Shown in pieces: positions 12,294 to 23,528 of a stretch of DNA of 64,000 nt. How positions within the stretch are numbered: the first letter of the stretch is position 1; each line of letters starts with the position of its first letter. A program made the translations under genes and the position numbers. The notes under the pieces were generated by a model. It made no database searches, had not been told where the DNA came from, and saw only the letters and a list, made by a program, of their open reading frames with translations. The stretch spans positions 216,123 through 280,122 of the forward strand of contig PDUO01000007.1 of NCBI GenBank assembly GCA_003008705.1, read 5' to 3'. Origin of the DNA: Pezicula radicicola (lineage: Eukaryota; Ascomycota; Leotiomycetes; Helotiales; Dermateaceae).

Positions 12294-14194
12294 CTACCTA
12301 TGCTTAGAACATCGCTTTTCGACATTCTGCTTATCACAGTTCCGCTTTTTCTTGATGTTTCTACAAACAGGGCAGATCCACACTCCAGGTGGTGCACTTT
12401 CAAGCCCTAAACACGTCCTTCAACCCAGGAGTTAGTATTCCAGAAATTTGCTTGGGGATATGAAACGACGATTCAACGTACCCATGAAACCATTCATATG
12501 GACACGAAGGACTATCGCAAGCGACCATCAGGCCGTCTTCAGTGCGTTGACAAAGACAGTAAACCTTTTCCTGATTATCATAATAGTCACTGTCACGATC
12601 ATCCTCAGTCGTCTCAGATGGAGAAGGCTCTGCTGTAGAAACCTGGGAGGCATACTGTGTGGTAGAGACCTCTACTACAGAAGTCTGCATTGCTAAAGTT
12701 GCAGAGCTCTCTGGCGCTTGTATTCCAAACTCACTTCCTGCCGGTTGATCTAATGCGGGAATATCACTGTCTGTCATCATCATTATCTTCTTGTTTCCTC
12801 TTGAAGCAAAACTTGACCGGCCATGCCCACACTTGATTGGTGCAGAGGGAGTTTCGAGGGCTTTTTTCTTTGTCAGCTTCATTGTTGAGTTATTTGAGGT
12901 ATAGCCAGCTGTTTGAGAGTTACAGGAAAGGTCGTAGCGAATATTTGATAGGGAAACGCTCTGTGTTACAACAGGACTAAGTGGTTGCTGAGCTGTGGTC
13001 ACTGGTGGCACCATCCTCGGGGCAGAATTTGGGTTGTTGTATTTCTGTACTTGTGCAGTGTTTAGGTAAGCTTGCGGCATGTATTCCTGCACTAGTAGCG
13101 AGTGTGGAAGGCTGGGTTTGTAGCCAGAAGCATGTGTGTAGTCTTCATATCCTTGCGGCAAGAGAGACGCGCCATTCTGAGATGACTGAGCGGCAGACAC
13201 TTGAGGAGGCTTGCGATATACGTGCGTCACTAGGTAACCTCCTGGTCGGTCTTGCTGGGAGGTAGTTAAGTGCGTGGTGGATTTGTATACTTGCTGCATA
13301 AATGGCTGTCTTAATTGAGACAGTTGGTTGACTGAAGCTTGTACAGTTTTGGGGCGGGCTTGTGGTACGAACTGCTGCTGCTGCGATTGAGGTTGTTGGC
13401 AGCTTGGGGCTTGGGTGGCTGTCGGAGGTGCATGTAGTATGGATTGTTCCGCTCGCCGAGCTGGTTGATAGCTAGATGTGCTATTTATGTACTCTTCTGG
13501 TCCTGTTTGCTGCTGTTGTTGAAACTGATATGCCCAATGGTTAGAGATCCTTTGGGATACTGGATTTGACTGATGTACCTGTCCCCTGGATTGTTGATGT
13601 GGTTGTTGTGCTAATCCCTGGTAGCCGGGTAGTTCTGGCATGATTTGCTGCTGTGGTTGAAGCCGATATGCACAATTGTTAGGTATCCAATGAGAAACTG
13701 GATTTGGCTTGTATGCTTGTAGGCTAGATTGTTGCTCTGGTTGCTTTTTAGGCTGCTGGTAGCTAAGTTCTTGCCGCGCTGTCGGCTGGCGCACGAACTG
13801 TTGATTTTGCTGCGTCTCATTTTGCCTAATATGTACAATTAGCTACTGCACGGTTGAACCAATGGGGCAAGCTGTTCAAAGACAGACAAAAGAAAATCAA
13901 GTAATCTAATACCCGCATGCTGCTAACATAAAGCCAGTGGTAGAGGCATCGGGATGTCTTGAATGTGCTGCGCTCAAATCCAGACTCTCTCCAACTGCCA
14001 GTTCCGAGCTGCTGATACAACTGAAGATGCTCAATATATGAAATGTTTTCTTACGGTAGACTTTGAAAGCTCTCAAGGCCGCTCCGTTGGGCAAGTGCGC
14101 TTCTTGAGTTTTCGATCAACGACAAAGCCGCCGCCGCAGTTCTGCGAGCTTCTTCAGATAAGAAGTTTTGCCCTTCAGAAAGATTAGGAGCCAT
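12294..14194 (-). CDS. Gln-rich protein with C-terminal ING-type PHD finger
   Basis: Proposed exons are 14194-14055, 14011-13913, 13825-12482 and 12417-12294, giving about 568 aa. The bulk is a low-complexity Gln/Pro/Ser/Tyr-rich region. The C-terminus is a PHD finger of ING style: YCLC, CDSPSC, EWFHGTC, WICPVC, that is all Cys4-His-Cys3 zinc ligands. It is followed by a basic tail (KKKRNCDKQ...KR) like the polybasic region of ING proteins. PHD fingers of this type usually read histone H3 lysine-4 methylation, so a nuclear chromatin role is inferred. No N-terminal ING coiled-coil domain is visible. The last intron acceptor (ttgaag at 12418) is chosen because it alone restores the His-x2-Cys pair. 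The two 5' introns (43 and 87 bp) are less certain and the N-terminus could differ. Confidence 0.75.
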
Positions 14195-14786
14195 CTTGAG
14201 TGCGCTATGCAACGTTCATGGTGGGGCCGAGGGACTTGGTTGAATTGGCTGTAGTTGGAAAGATTTGCAGTGGAGGCTCGGTTCAGCTTCAGATCAAGAT
14301 GACGCTAATTCATTAAGATGCCTATCTCCACTCACGGAGCCAAGCTGAGCTGTTGCACTAGGCACTTGGGCAGTTTGATATGTAAATAGGACAACAGTAA
14401 ATGACTAAGTAGACATCGTCTTAGAGTATAAATCCTTCTCTTATGAAAATGATACCCTAAAAGTAGTGTTCTCTAAAGTGAGTGATGAGGACGAGTTGGT
14501 AATTAAGCGACAATATGAACATCCAACAATTGAATAAGATTCTAGGATCTCCCACTTCTTTTCACATCAGACATCTGATTGTTCTCTTGAACTGGTGAAG
14601 TGACAACTTCAAAGACCATTCTTTCAATGGACTAGGCCACGATCAGCTTTCCAATTATCCTTATCAATCGCGCAACGACGCAATACCAGTAACTCTCAAC
14701 CTTGCACTCTAACCGTAAAGCCTCTTAACTTCACACCCCCACCACGAAACACCCCAACCTTGCCATCCATCTAATAACTAGGCAGT

Positions 14787-15400
14787 ATGCGAGGCTTCAG
14801 ATACCTGCCGCCCGAAATCCGGGGACAAGTTTTCGCACCTAATCTTGTGTGCGAACCATACGCTACCCCTGGATACTTTTGGGGGGCAAGTCCAACAAAT
14901 AAAACCCCAGCGTTGATACTCGCGCTACGGCTAGATATTCAGCTTTATAACCCTAGAGTTCCATTGCCAGAATGGGTTTAGCTTGGCTCAAGCGAAGCGT
15001 ATTAGGGGAATGTGCGAAAGTGAATTATTCCAGTTTAATGCTAAGGCATGCGTCTACGAATACCCGTAAGGTCCACAAGATTTTACGAGTTGGTGAACCG
15101 TTGGACCTGACCAGAAGTGTTCACAAGAAGAATACAGAGCTATTTCTGCCTTCGTCTACCGATACTTCAGCACTAGCTGCAGGCGAAAAGAGAGCCCATC
15201 TCAACCTGGCACACACACGACATATGGAGTACCTCAAACCATACGATTTATATTTAGACCTCCAGAACTTCGCCAAGTGCAAGCTTACAGTTCAGCTAGA
15301 GGTTTTGAGGGGAGGGATTTGGGAGCACCACCTGAGAAATTGGGCATGTAGAACCAAAGCAAACTTTGAACTGGATTTTACTGCTGGAGCTAAGTTATAA
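14787..15400 (+). pseudogene. degenerate paralogue of the 17404-18245 gene family
   Basis: The first open frame (14787-14981) starts MRGFRYLPPEIRGQVFAP and continues to KTPALILALRLDIQLY. This parallels LPLEIKEKIFTP...KTPKLIIATRPDRRLY in the intact gene at 17404. After that point the frame ends at a TAG, and a second frame (14972-15400) runs for 142 codons to AGAKL. The two halves overlap in different frames, so either an unrecognised intron or a frameshift separates them. A relative with a longer insert before KTPAL is also possible. Function unknown; the LPxEIRxxIF start resembles the F-box-like or 2EXR-like openings of many fungal hypothetical proteins, but I do not assign one. Confidence 0.4.
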
Positions 15401-16312
15401 CTTGAGGAGATAACTGTTGACTTAATTAGAGGATGGTTCTTTGGCGTTATTAATCTTGTGTGGATTTGGGAGGTTGAAAATGGTAATGCCTAGGATAGAT
15501 GTTGTGGGCTAAGACGCTTACATAAGTCATACTGTTTAGTGATAACTAGGGGTTAGGGACGAGTTAGCTTAGAGCATGGGACATAGACTAGGTTCAACTA
15601 TAGAGTATCATGAGATGCCCTAGAATGAAATTGCACAGCATGCCATAACATTTTCAACAGGCGATTGAATTTTACTCGCAAAATCAGTGCAATGCTTCAC
15701 TTCATAGAAAGTAAATCTCAAGCCTGATACTTCATGGCTTTTCAATTGACTAATATGAGTTCTTCTCTCTACAATTCTGGGAAATAGTAAAGTGGAAGCA
15801 TAGGACTGACTATTATGGAAGTAGTAGAAAGAGCTCTTCAATCAAGCCATGCAGTGCACTGGGCCCTCTTGCTCTTTTCTTGACACAGTGTACTTCTTCA
15901 GGCATATTGAGTTTTGTAGAATGTAGTCTCGTTCTCTCTTCACTTCCTTCTTTCCAATGAACCCCTAATTACCTGGCTGCACTTACTAGATCCATTATGA
16001 TATGTTCTTTGTTGTGATAAGCGAGCACAACGAAATTTGGCATTAAACAGAGAGCTATTGAGAAGTCGCCATCAAGTTGCACTAGCTTAGATATCTAATT
16101 AAAGAGAAATTCGTCCGGGTTTCTACCAGTCGCCTAGTAAAGCAGGAAGAGAAGGGAGGAAATCGGGTACAAACCTCGTGTCCTCCAACCTTGCCTCCCA
16201 CACCTCCAAAGACATTTAACTATAGCAAAGAAGACAGCAAATGAGAAGTATAGGTTCGACGGCGACCGCGACGCTCGAATCATCCACGGGACCCTCGAGG
16301 AGATCCTTAAGG

Positions 16313-16420
16313 CTTAAAGCAAAATATTCTTATTTTCATCTGACTGTAAATCCATTGATCTTTGAAACTTAAAGCAAAATATTCCTGTTTAATCCGAGAG
16401 TAAATCCATTGATCATTGAC
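16313..16420. repeat. tandem direct duplication, two ~55-bp copies
   Basis: Copy 1 (16313-16367) and copy 2 (16368-16420) both begin CTTAAAGCAAAATATTC and end GTAAATCCATTGATC plus a few bases, with a diverged centre. It is a simple two-copy tandem duplication in non-coding DNA. Confidence 0.75.
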
Positions 16421-16704
16421 AATTGGGTAAATAATGGCAAGGGAATACGGCACTTTCAAAAACTCTACATATCTAGCTTTCTCATAACAAAGACGTCTAG
16501 TCTAATCTGATATACTAAGTGAAAGCCAGATCAAATTATCAGTGCTCCTCTACTCAGCCTTGTGTTTGGAATATTGCCATGCTGAGATCCTTGACGCGAG
16601 GCTCCATGTTCTGCGCGCCACTAGAAGAGTCGCGCTCACCACTTTCCTAATCTGCTCTTATTTATTTCAATAGTCGGAGTGCCTCCAGCAAACAAATCAA
16701 ACAA

Positions 16705-16800
16705 GGAGAATTGGAGCAGTGGTAGCTCGTTCCTTTCGCACCGCAAAGTTAATGTGGATGCCATATTGGAAAGGTCTTGAGTTCGAATCTCAAATTCTTC
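16705..16800 (+). tRNA. tRNA-like cloverleaf, probably intron-containing (identity uncertain)
   Basis: The geometry fits a class I tRNA. Acceptor stem GGAGAAT (16705-16711) pairs with ATTCTTC (16794-16800) with one G-U. Positions 8-9 are TG. D arm is GAGC-AGTGGTA-GCTC (16714-16728). Variable region is AGGTC. T arm is TTGAG-TTCGAAT-CTCAA (16777-16793). A- and B-box promoter matches are present and a TTTT lies about 18 bp downstream. The anticodon arm TTCC(T)...(T)GGAA has a T-T mismatch and encloses about 26 extra bases where a nuclear tRNA intron would sit. The loop would read CGC as anticodon after U33, but the alanine G3-U70 identity pair is absent. It may be a decayed tRNA or a tRNA-derived SINE head. 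Confidence 0.5.
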
Positions 16801-17403
16801 AAATTCTTTCTTCTATCATTTTGTACGCTTTAAGTTTTGTTAAGATGTGATGAACCAACTGTCAACATAAATGGGCTTAGACTTTTTTTTCTTGCCTTGT
16901 AGCTAGCTATATGACCTTTTTTTACGGTATTGCAAAAAATAACCTAGGGAGATAGGCATACATTGGTGGCTAGAATGCTCGGATCCACGTCAAATTTTCC
17001 TATGGTGCATATCAGAGCCTCGGTATCAATTTGTGCTTGCTAGAAAAGATTAGAAAAAGATTAGAAATAGAGAAAGGTCAGAAATAAGTGATAGGGTCGC
17101 GAGTCGACTCATTCAAAGAGGAGTCTTCAGTAGGAAGCAAGGCAGGTCTCAAGCGAGCGAGAAGACTAAGAAATATTAGGTACCAAACTTGATGGGTAGA
17201 CGACAAATCTTCACTATCAAATTCCTGGTCGATTCCTAAAACAGTTCATCATCCTCAACACTCCCCTCGCTTAGCTAAAGGGCTTCATTTCAACATATTC
17301 AACTTCAATCACTGATCCGTTTGACGAACACACAACACTCTCACTGACTATCGCCATTCAACTTCGATCAACACACACTTTCGTTCCATCATCCTCTGCA
17401 ACC

Positions 17404-18245
17404 ATGACCATGGAAAGAATCAAGACTCTTCCGCTCGAAATCAAAGAGAAGATCTTTACGCCATGCCTCGAATGGAACGAAAAGACTCCAAAATTAATCA
17501 TCGCAACACGGCCAGATAGACGGCTCTACCAGGACGTTATGTATGTGTTTTACGCCACCAACTCTTTTGTCCTTTGCTCCCGCAACAAGTTCAGATTCGG
17601 AGATCTGGGGGGAAAGGCCTTGGATGGAGTTCGAAGGGTAGAAATCAAACAGAAGTAAGTATCTCCATAATTCATGAGCGTGATTAGTGACTATACTTTG
17701 GCTTTTACCAATCCCATGAATTCTAGCTGCAGGAGGAGGTAGAAGAGGAGTAGTTTAACGTCCGTGAGCTTGGCCTTTAGCTAATGCCATACTTAGATTC
17801 GAAGGTCACTTTCCATCCTACAAAATCGTCCAAAAAGAACTCGTACGGGCTAAAAACCTCACTGAACTCTCCTTTTCAATCGATATCCACAGCATTACCA
17901 AATCTATCGAATTTCTCTCCGGATGGTATCAACGGATTTCCAAAGATCACCGAGTTCGGAAAATCAGCTTTGAAGCCTACTTCAACAAATGCGGGAAAAG
18001 AAAGGGGAGGTTTTTGTCGAAGATCTTACTGCAATTGAGAGTTGCGAAACTGGATCTTCAGTTAGTCTCTGAGTTCAAGTTCTACTGTGTTTTTAATTAA
18101 TTGAAGATAGGGGCTAAGCGAGATTTTTCCTAATTTTGATATAAACACAGCAAGACTCCAGCTTCCCAATCTTGTTATTTTCGACTTTCTGCGTCACTTC
18201 GGATACGAGCAACTTCCTGCTATGTTACACGAATGCAATAGTTAA
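17404..18245 (+). CDS. hypothetical fungal protein, LPxEIxxxIF family
   Basis: Three exons, 17404-17654, 17797-18060 and 18155-18245, join in frame to 201 aa. The start MTMERIKTLPLEIKEKIFTP is followed by KTPKLIIATRPDRRLY and a YVFYATNSFVLCSRNKF stretch. Exon 2 continues FEGHFPSYKIVQKELV and reads through RVRKISFEAYF. Exon 3 begins LQLPNLVIFDFLRHF. The acceptor at 18154 is chosen because it keeps LDLQLQLPNL in frame. I recognise the general type, a hypothetical protein whose N-terminal LPxEI motif resembles F-box or 2EXR openings, but no function. A decayed relative lies 2.6 kb upstream (14787-15400), and the immediate 3' flank carries two miniature transposon-like elements. Confidence 0.65.
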
Positions 18246-18438
18246 AAATTCGTCTTCGTCTAACGGAATACATATAGCCCGACATACGAAGGTACAGCGC
18301 ACAAGTATTCTAAATTCCACCATAATTACTAGTCTGAAATATACCTAGACTAACTAGTTCTCGTAATTCTACATCTATAAATTCCGTAAACTCTTGCCAT
18401 TCCAGACCAGTAACTAAGTTGGAATTTGCAATGCCGTA

Positions 18439-18628
18439 CGAATTGGTTTATAAGAGATAATTTTGAATGAATGTCTATTCAGATGATTTGAGTAACTCAC
18501 TTGATCTGGGTAATTTACTTGATCTGGGTGACTCATTTAATCTAGGTAACTCACTTGATTTTAAGGAACTTAGTTGACTTGGGTAACTTAGTTACCCCAA
18601 TGAAAATGATCTCTTATAAACCAATACG
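18439..18628. mobile_element. MITE-like element A with TA flanks and internal minisatellite
   Basis: Terminal inverted repeats of about 34 bp: left CGAATTGGTTTATAAGAGAT, with further matching bases to about 18472, and right the reverse complement of CGTATTGGTTTATAAGAGAT (18595-18628). Both ends abut a TA dinucleotide (18437-18438 and 18629-18630), as expected for Tc1/mariner-type insertion. No coding capacity. The interior (18483-18597) is a minisatellite of units like GGGTAACTCACTTGATCT. Confidence 0.7.
18483..18597. repeat. dispersed minisatellite, site 2 (inside element A)
   Basis: Six or so copies of an 18-bp unit, e.g. GAGTAACTCACTTGATCTGG, GGTAATTTACTTGATCTGG, GGTGACTCATTTAATCTAG. It is the reverse complement of the unit seen at 4371-4490. 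Confidence 0.8.
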
Positions 18629-18695
18629 TACGGTACTTATGCGTTGTACCTTCATAGTGAGGCCATTTGGTCTTCCCAGCTTCTACAAAGACTTA

Positions 18696-18858
18696 CGGAG
18701 GTATATGGGTTAAGTATTGTACCTTGCAACATCTGTGAGTACTGTTTGGAGCGTAAACGACCAAAAATGGCCAATAACAATCCGTACTTCTAGGATAAAT
18801 AGCGTATATAACTTAGCACTGACTTAGTAGGGAACAATACTTAACCCATGTACCTCCG
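18696..18858. mobile_element. MITE-like element B with TA flanks
   Basis: Inverted termini CGGAGGTATATGGGTTAAGT and, on the opposite strand, CGGAGGTACATGGGTTAAGT, with the match continuing through ATTGT to about 27 bp. TA sits immediately outside each end (18694-18695, 18859-18860). The 163-bp element has no coding capacity. It lies 67 bp from element A but has unrelated termini. Confidence 0.75.
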
Positions 18859-20107
18859 TACACTCTGGGCTTTGGGTTCCTCTAAATTGCAAGGGCAATA
18901 AGTAAGATCTTTCATGGACGCAAGCTCCGATCCATCACAGAATTCAAGATGGCCATCCACGGAAGTAGGCTTCCCGAGTGTATATCCGCAAACAACAGAA
19001 CCGCAAATAGAAACCAGTAAGCACCGTTACACTTATCCAAGTTTCCCCACATCTCTACCAACAATACAGAAACCAAAAGTCAATACGGTACCAGAACAAA
19101 GTTCAAAAGGATGACAAATGTAAGACCTTTCGTTACACTGGCACGACTGGTACCGTACAGAGGTATATCCACATCCTGTCTACCAGGTCCATGATATAAA
19201 ACAGTTGGCTCAGTTCTCTGCCGGAAACTTAGAGCGGCCAAGCAAGCCATATTTTAGCTAGTACAGTACTAGTGGTACGAGATCATAGTAAGGAACTGCT
19301 GGCGAAAATGGCATCTCCACTGAGGAAACAGGTCCGATTCAAATTTGATACGTTACGACATTCGAGCATTTTGCTCATCCCTTAATTACAGAAGAAGTTT
19401 TCTATGATTAGTATTCTGATATCATCCATAGGCTGTTGAGTATACGACTAACGAAAATGCTCTTGAGTGGTAGCTATTTATCCCTTTTCAAGGAAAAAGA
19501 AAATGTAGACGAGATCCTACAACTCTCTGCACGAAGACACATTACAATCTTGCGACTGAGATACTACAAAACTGAATTATTAGCAAGTTTTATTACTTAG
19601 AGCTCCTGATAGTAGAAATCAGCAACAAGGTTACGTCTGAACAGATGAAATGCTGGGCACGTTCTTTAAAATTGTTGTAACGTAACTCGTAAAAGGCAGC
19701 CAATCAAAAAATTCAAAGCAAAACCATTAATGCTTCTCGCCTAAAACATATGAGTTTCCATAAGATCATTTTCTTAAGATGCCCAAGCTCCAGAGCTCGG
19801 TCGCGGGTAGTTTCCTAATCTAAATGCAAATCCAAAAATCCAAAATAAACCCAAAGATCCTCAAGCATTTCAACGATTAGCGAAGATCATATTTAGGCAT
19901 GTTTACAAAGACAGCAAGCCATGTTTGTCATCTCATGATGAGATGGCAGTCTTCCGCGTGTCCGGTGACGGTTCTCACCCGAAACGAAACGGGGTAAATG
20001 CATGAATAATGGAGAGAAGCCGTGAGTGTTTCTTTCGGACAAGGAACCCCAGATGTCGGGATAACATATTCCAAATTTGACTACATACAGCACAAGAAGA
20101 CAGCGGG

Positions 20108-20138
20108 CGGCAGGGGCAGCGGCAGGGGCAGCGGCAGG
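20108..20138. repeat. 12-bp GC-rich tandem repeat
   Basis: About two and a half perfect copies of GGCAGGGGCAGC in otherwise ordinary non-coding sequence. Confidence 0.8.
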
Positions 20139-23100
20139 AAACTCGCACGAACCATCTCCCAGTGCTCCCCCAGATCGTTCCCGAAAGCATTATACGTATA
20201 CCAGATATAGACTTTTAAGAATGCAGAAATAGTACAACATATCTCTGTAAGGAGATAAATGCTGCACGAAGTATTCGATGAGACGATCTCCGAAGCGTTT
20301 GTTTGCTTGAAGTAGTTTCATGCCGACGGACGCACCTATCATTTGAGTTTTCTCTCATGGCTTGTTTCCCCGTCTCCAGAGTATCTGAGGGCACGCAAAG
20401 GGGGACACTTGTGCGTCAAGTCAAGAACAGATATTCCAAATAGAGAGTCAACGTCTTTGATGATATATCATGTTTCGAGGGGAACTTTGAGGTCTCGAGA
20501 TGCACTGCCCCGCTCTAAGCGCAGAGTGCTGCTGTCGAGTCGTCGAAAGATGGCGTTGTCCCGCTCCGACCGAAACCTTCAACCAGATATGGATTGAAGA
20601 GACTTTTCTGCATTTTATGCAATACGTGGAGGCGATTATACCTTTCTCAATTCAGCTGCTCCAGGATATCGGATCTCAAGTAGCAGGTTACCCACCTATA
20701 GTAGATATGCAGCTTCCAGATATTGAACAGAGCTTGAGGCGCAATGCGGTTCTTTCTTTTCAATCCTTCCAACATTTTCTGCAGCTAGTTTCCATCCGGG
20801 TTACATCCTCGGCAATGTACAAGCCAGTAAGTGGCGGTAGCATCAGAATGAAACCTCACCTACGGGAGTGCTGCTGTCGAACAGTTGAAGGATGCTTTGG
20901 GGAGTCAGTGAAACTGTACTGTACGAAGTAAATACTCCGTAGTCCTCAAAGGCGCAAAGCGAATGAAAGTAACGGTGCAAAAAGAGGGCCGCTTAACCGT
21001 TGGACGGCGATTTCGCATATATGTCGTCCAATATAGGCAGGGGTGACCTGATCTGCCGGCACTCGTCAGAGCCTGGTTGAGCTATCGATAGGTTCGCTGG
21101 ACCAGGATGAGCTTGAGCTGCTTGAAACTTGAAACACGTCCTGCTCGGACCGCGGATCGCTGACCAGAGGGGTGGGTGAATCGATTCCCGGTGATACTAC
21201 TACACTACACCGAAGAGTGAAAGAATAGTTGATAGTGCGATAATAATATGATGGGCGGCAAATCCTGAACGAGGATCATGGGGAGAAGGTTACGCCGTCC
21301 TTCCAGAAACCTTCAGACAGAGAGAGAGAGAATACAGCCGATGTCATCCGTGATAAGCGCCCAAGGAGGTAATAACAAGGCCAAGGTAACGAGGTAACAG
21401 TCACCTGCGTCTGTATTTGTGTTCCCTTGCGTCTCTCTCTTACGTAGATACTGTCCGTAGGCGCCAGAAGAATGGGCTACTCAGCGTCATGTGAGCGCGA
21501 ATAAAGCTCGTCGTCGTTCGTCGTCGCTCAAAAGCAAGGCTCACCGTCCATGATCACGAGATGTTGTCGATCAACGGCTTGGCCGAGTGGTTATTCAAAA
21601 ATATGAGGCGAAAGACTTGCTGCAAAGCTGCTGCGCTCAGCCTCACTACACTACCACAGTCGGCATTCACTGCTCGCTAACCTAACCACTACTGTACGGT
21701 ACTTGTCCAGTGCCCTTTCCAGGCTTTTCCTCCCTAAAATTCCAAATTTAGAGGCACGCACCCGCCACAGAAACACACTGTAGAAACACCGCAACACAGA
21801 AACGTGACTCGAGCAACTCGCGCTCGCAAAGCTTCTCTCTTTCTCTTTTTCCTCTACCCACTCCGCTCCACTAACAACGCACCTTTTTTTTTTGTTTTTC
21901 TTGCCACCACTTGCTGCGCATACCAGCGCACAGTGACTACTGCGCGCGCACTTTATTGTACTGTACTTCCTGCGCTGTACGAAGGAGGAGGGAATGCCCA
22001 GGCGCGCATCACGAGCAACGGTGTTCCCAGAAACGTGAACTCTACAACGCCTCCACTTTGTCCTTTGTTTTTTTTTGCCTCGCCATTATTTTTTCTTGCG
22101 ATCTGTCCTGAGTTGAATGGCGGATGGCGGTTCCCACATGCGAGATGGAGACTCAGTGACTCGACATGAATACTGCGCGGTACTACTGGTACGGAGTCGT
22201 ACCGTAATTCGTACGTGCGCGTATTGCTCCTCCTCCTCCTCCTCCTCCGTGGCACCATGTCATTATTACTGTCCCTTGGCGATCCATGGTTGGTACAGTA
22301 CCACTTGCCCACGTTCTACTGTAGCTTTCTCTTCTCGTGCGAGGGCTAGAAGCTTGAGAGATCCAGCTTGATGCTTGGGCCGTTGAATGATAGAGCTTTT
22401 CTGTATCCTCATTCGTTACCTGTCGACCGAGACCCTTTGACAAGAAAGTGCTCCTGGGAGCGCTGATTCGCCCAGCCCAAGTCACCCATAATGCCACTAG
22501 CCAGGATTTCTCACTAACCTCCTTCAAGAATGGGAAACGACAGGTCAGCAGAGCAGCTCAACGTTCTTCTGGTACGACAAGTCTTCCAGGGCCGTTGCCA
22601 TCCGAAAATACACCTGTTATTAAATTCACGGTCGTCGTCGGCACGAGGAGGAGGACCAAACCCACGAGCCTTGCGGTTGGTCAACTGTTACCCCAGATCA
22701 GATTCAGGAGAGGCGTCGAAGCTACTGATGCAGGAGCATCCTATTCTGGCATCGAGAGACCCAGGCTGCGGCCAATACTGCAACTTCCGAGACTCGACGT
22801 CGACCAGCCTGCAACATGTGGAGGCCTACAGAAGCCCGCTCTTGCCATCAAAGGAGTCCTATCCATAAGATCCACATGAAGAATGGTACTCAAATCATGT
22901 TACTGAGGGAAGGACAGGTCTTGATTCTTGGATATTGTGTTTCATCTCAGCAGGCTAATAATTATCATCATGCCTCTTTTGAGGATGTGCTGCGCTGCAA
23001 TGCGATGCGCTTTGCTGCAAGTCATCGACGGCGACATCATCAGCATATAGTCGCATCAGCATCTGGCCGAAAAGGAGGCCAGCGGCTGTGGCCGCTTTTA

Positions 23101-23502
23101 CTGTATGGGTGAGTGTCCGTGAGATGTATGCTCTCGAAGCTTTTGAAGTCTTCCATCGTGCCTTCGACGGAGTATTTCCCAAGTCGCAATCTTGGAAGAT
23201 CTTCAGCCCTAGTGGCTCTTATTCCTTCCTCTCAAGGTAGGATGTAAGTTTCATATGGCCAAATTCAGTACTATCACTGGCAGAGATGGCCTCCTGCAAT
23301 TTCGCAGCAATCTTCACAGGCTGATATGAGTTGAAACCAAAGGACGAATTGGGGCGACATTTTGACGGCCCCGGGATCTGGGAAGTACAGAACAGCAAGG
23401 GGACCAGGATCGCGGCTTAGTTGAACGCACGACCATTTTTATTCTGGCGGCGCTCCAGTAATAGGCACAATACCTAAGTTCCCTGTAAGTCGCCCATCCA
23501 TG

Positions 23503-23528
23503 GACCATGACCATGACCATGATCATGA
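23503..23528. repeat. CATGAC hexanucleotide repeat
   Basis: ACCATGACCATGACCATGA followed by a related TCATGATG step; short hexamer microsatellite. Confidence 0.7.

Larger units (their letters stand above)
14195..17403. other. sparse region with degenerate ORF, tRNA-like gene and local duplication
   Basis: Apart from the degenerate family member at 14787-15400, the direct duplication at 16313-16420 and the tRNA-like cloverleaf at 16705-16800, I see only AT-leaning non-coding sequence. The last 150 bp are pyrimidine-rich and are probably the promoter and leader of the gene starting at 17404. Confidence 0.5.

Noticed and set aside
12408..12481. Alternative acceptor TTTAG for the last intron of the PHD gene
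   Set aside because: It removes the Thr-Cys-Leu after the zinc His, losing one of eight ligands; the upstream TTGAAG acceptor restores the complete finger in the same frame.
21573..21592. A-box-like GGCTTGGCCGAGTGGTTA resembling the 5' part of a Ser/Leu tRNA
   Set aside because: No B box, T arm or pairing acceptor strand follows within 120 bp.
22448..22879. 143-codon plus-strand frame, overlapped by a 112-codon frame
   Set aside because: Both are Arg/Ser/Pro-rich with no domain; overlapping phases are equally open, as expected in GC-balanced non-coding DNA.
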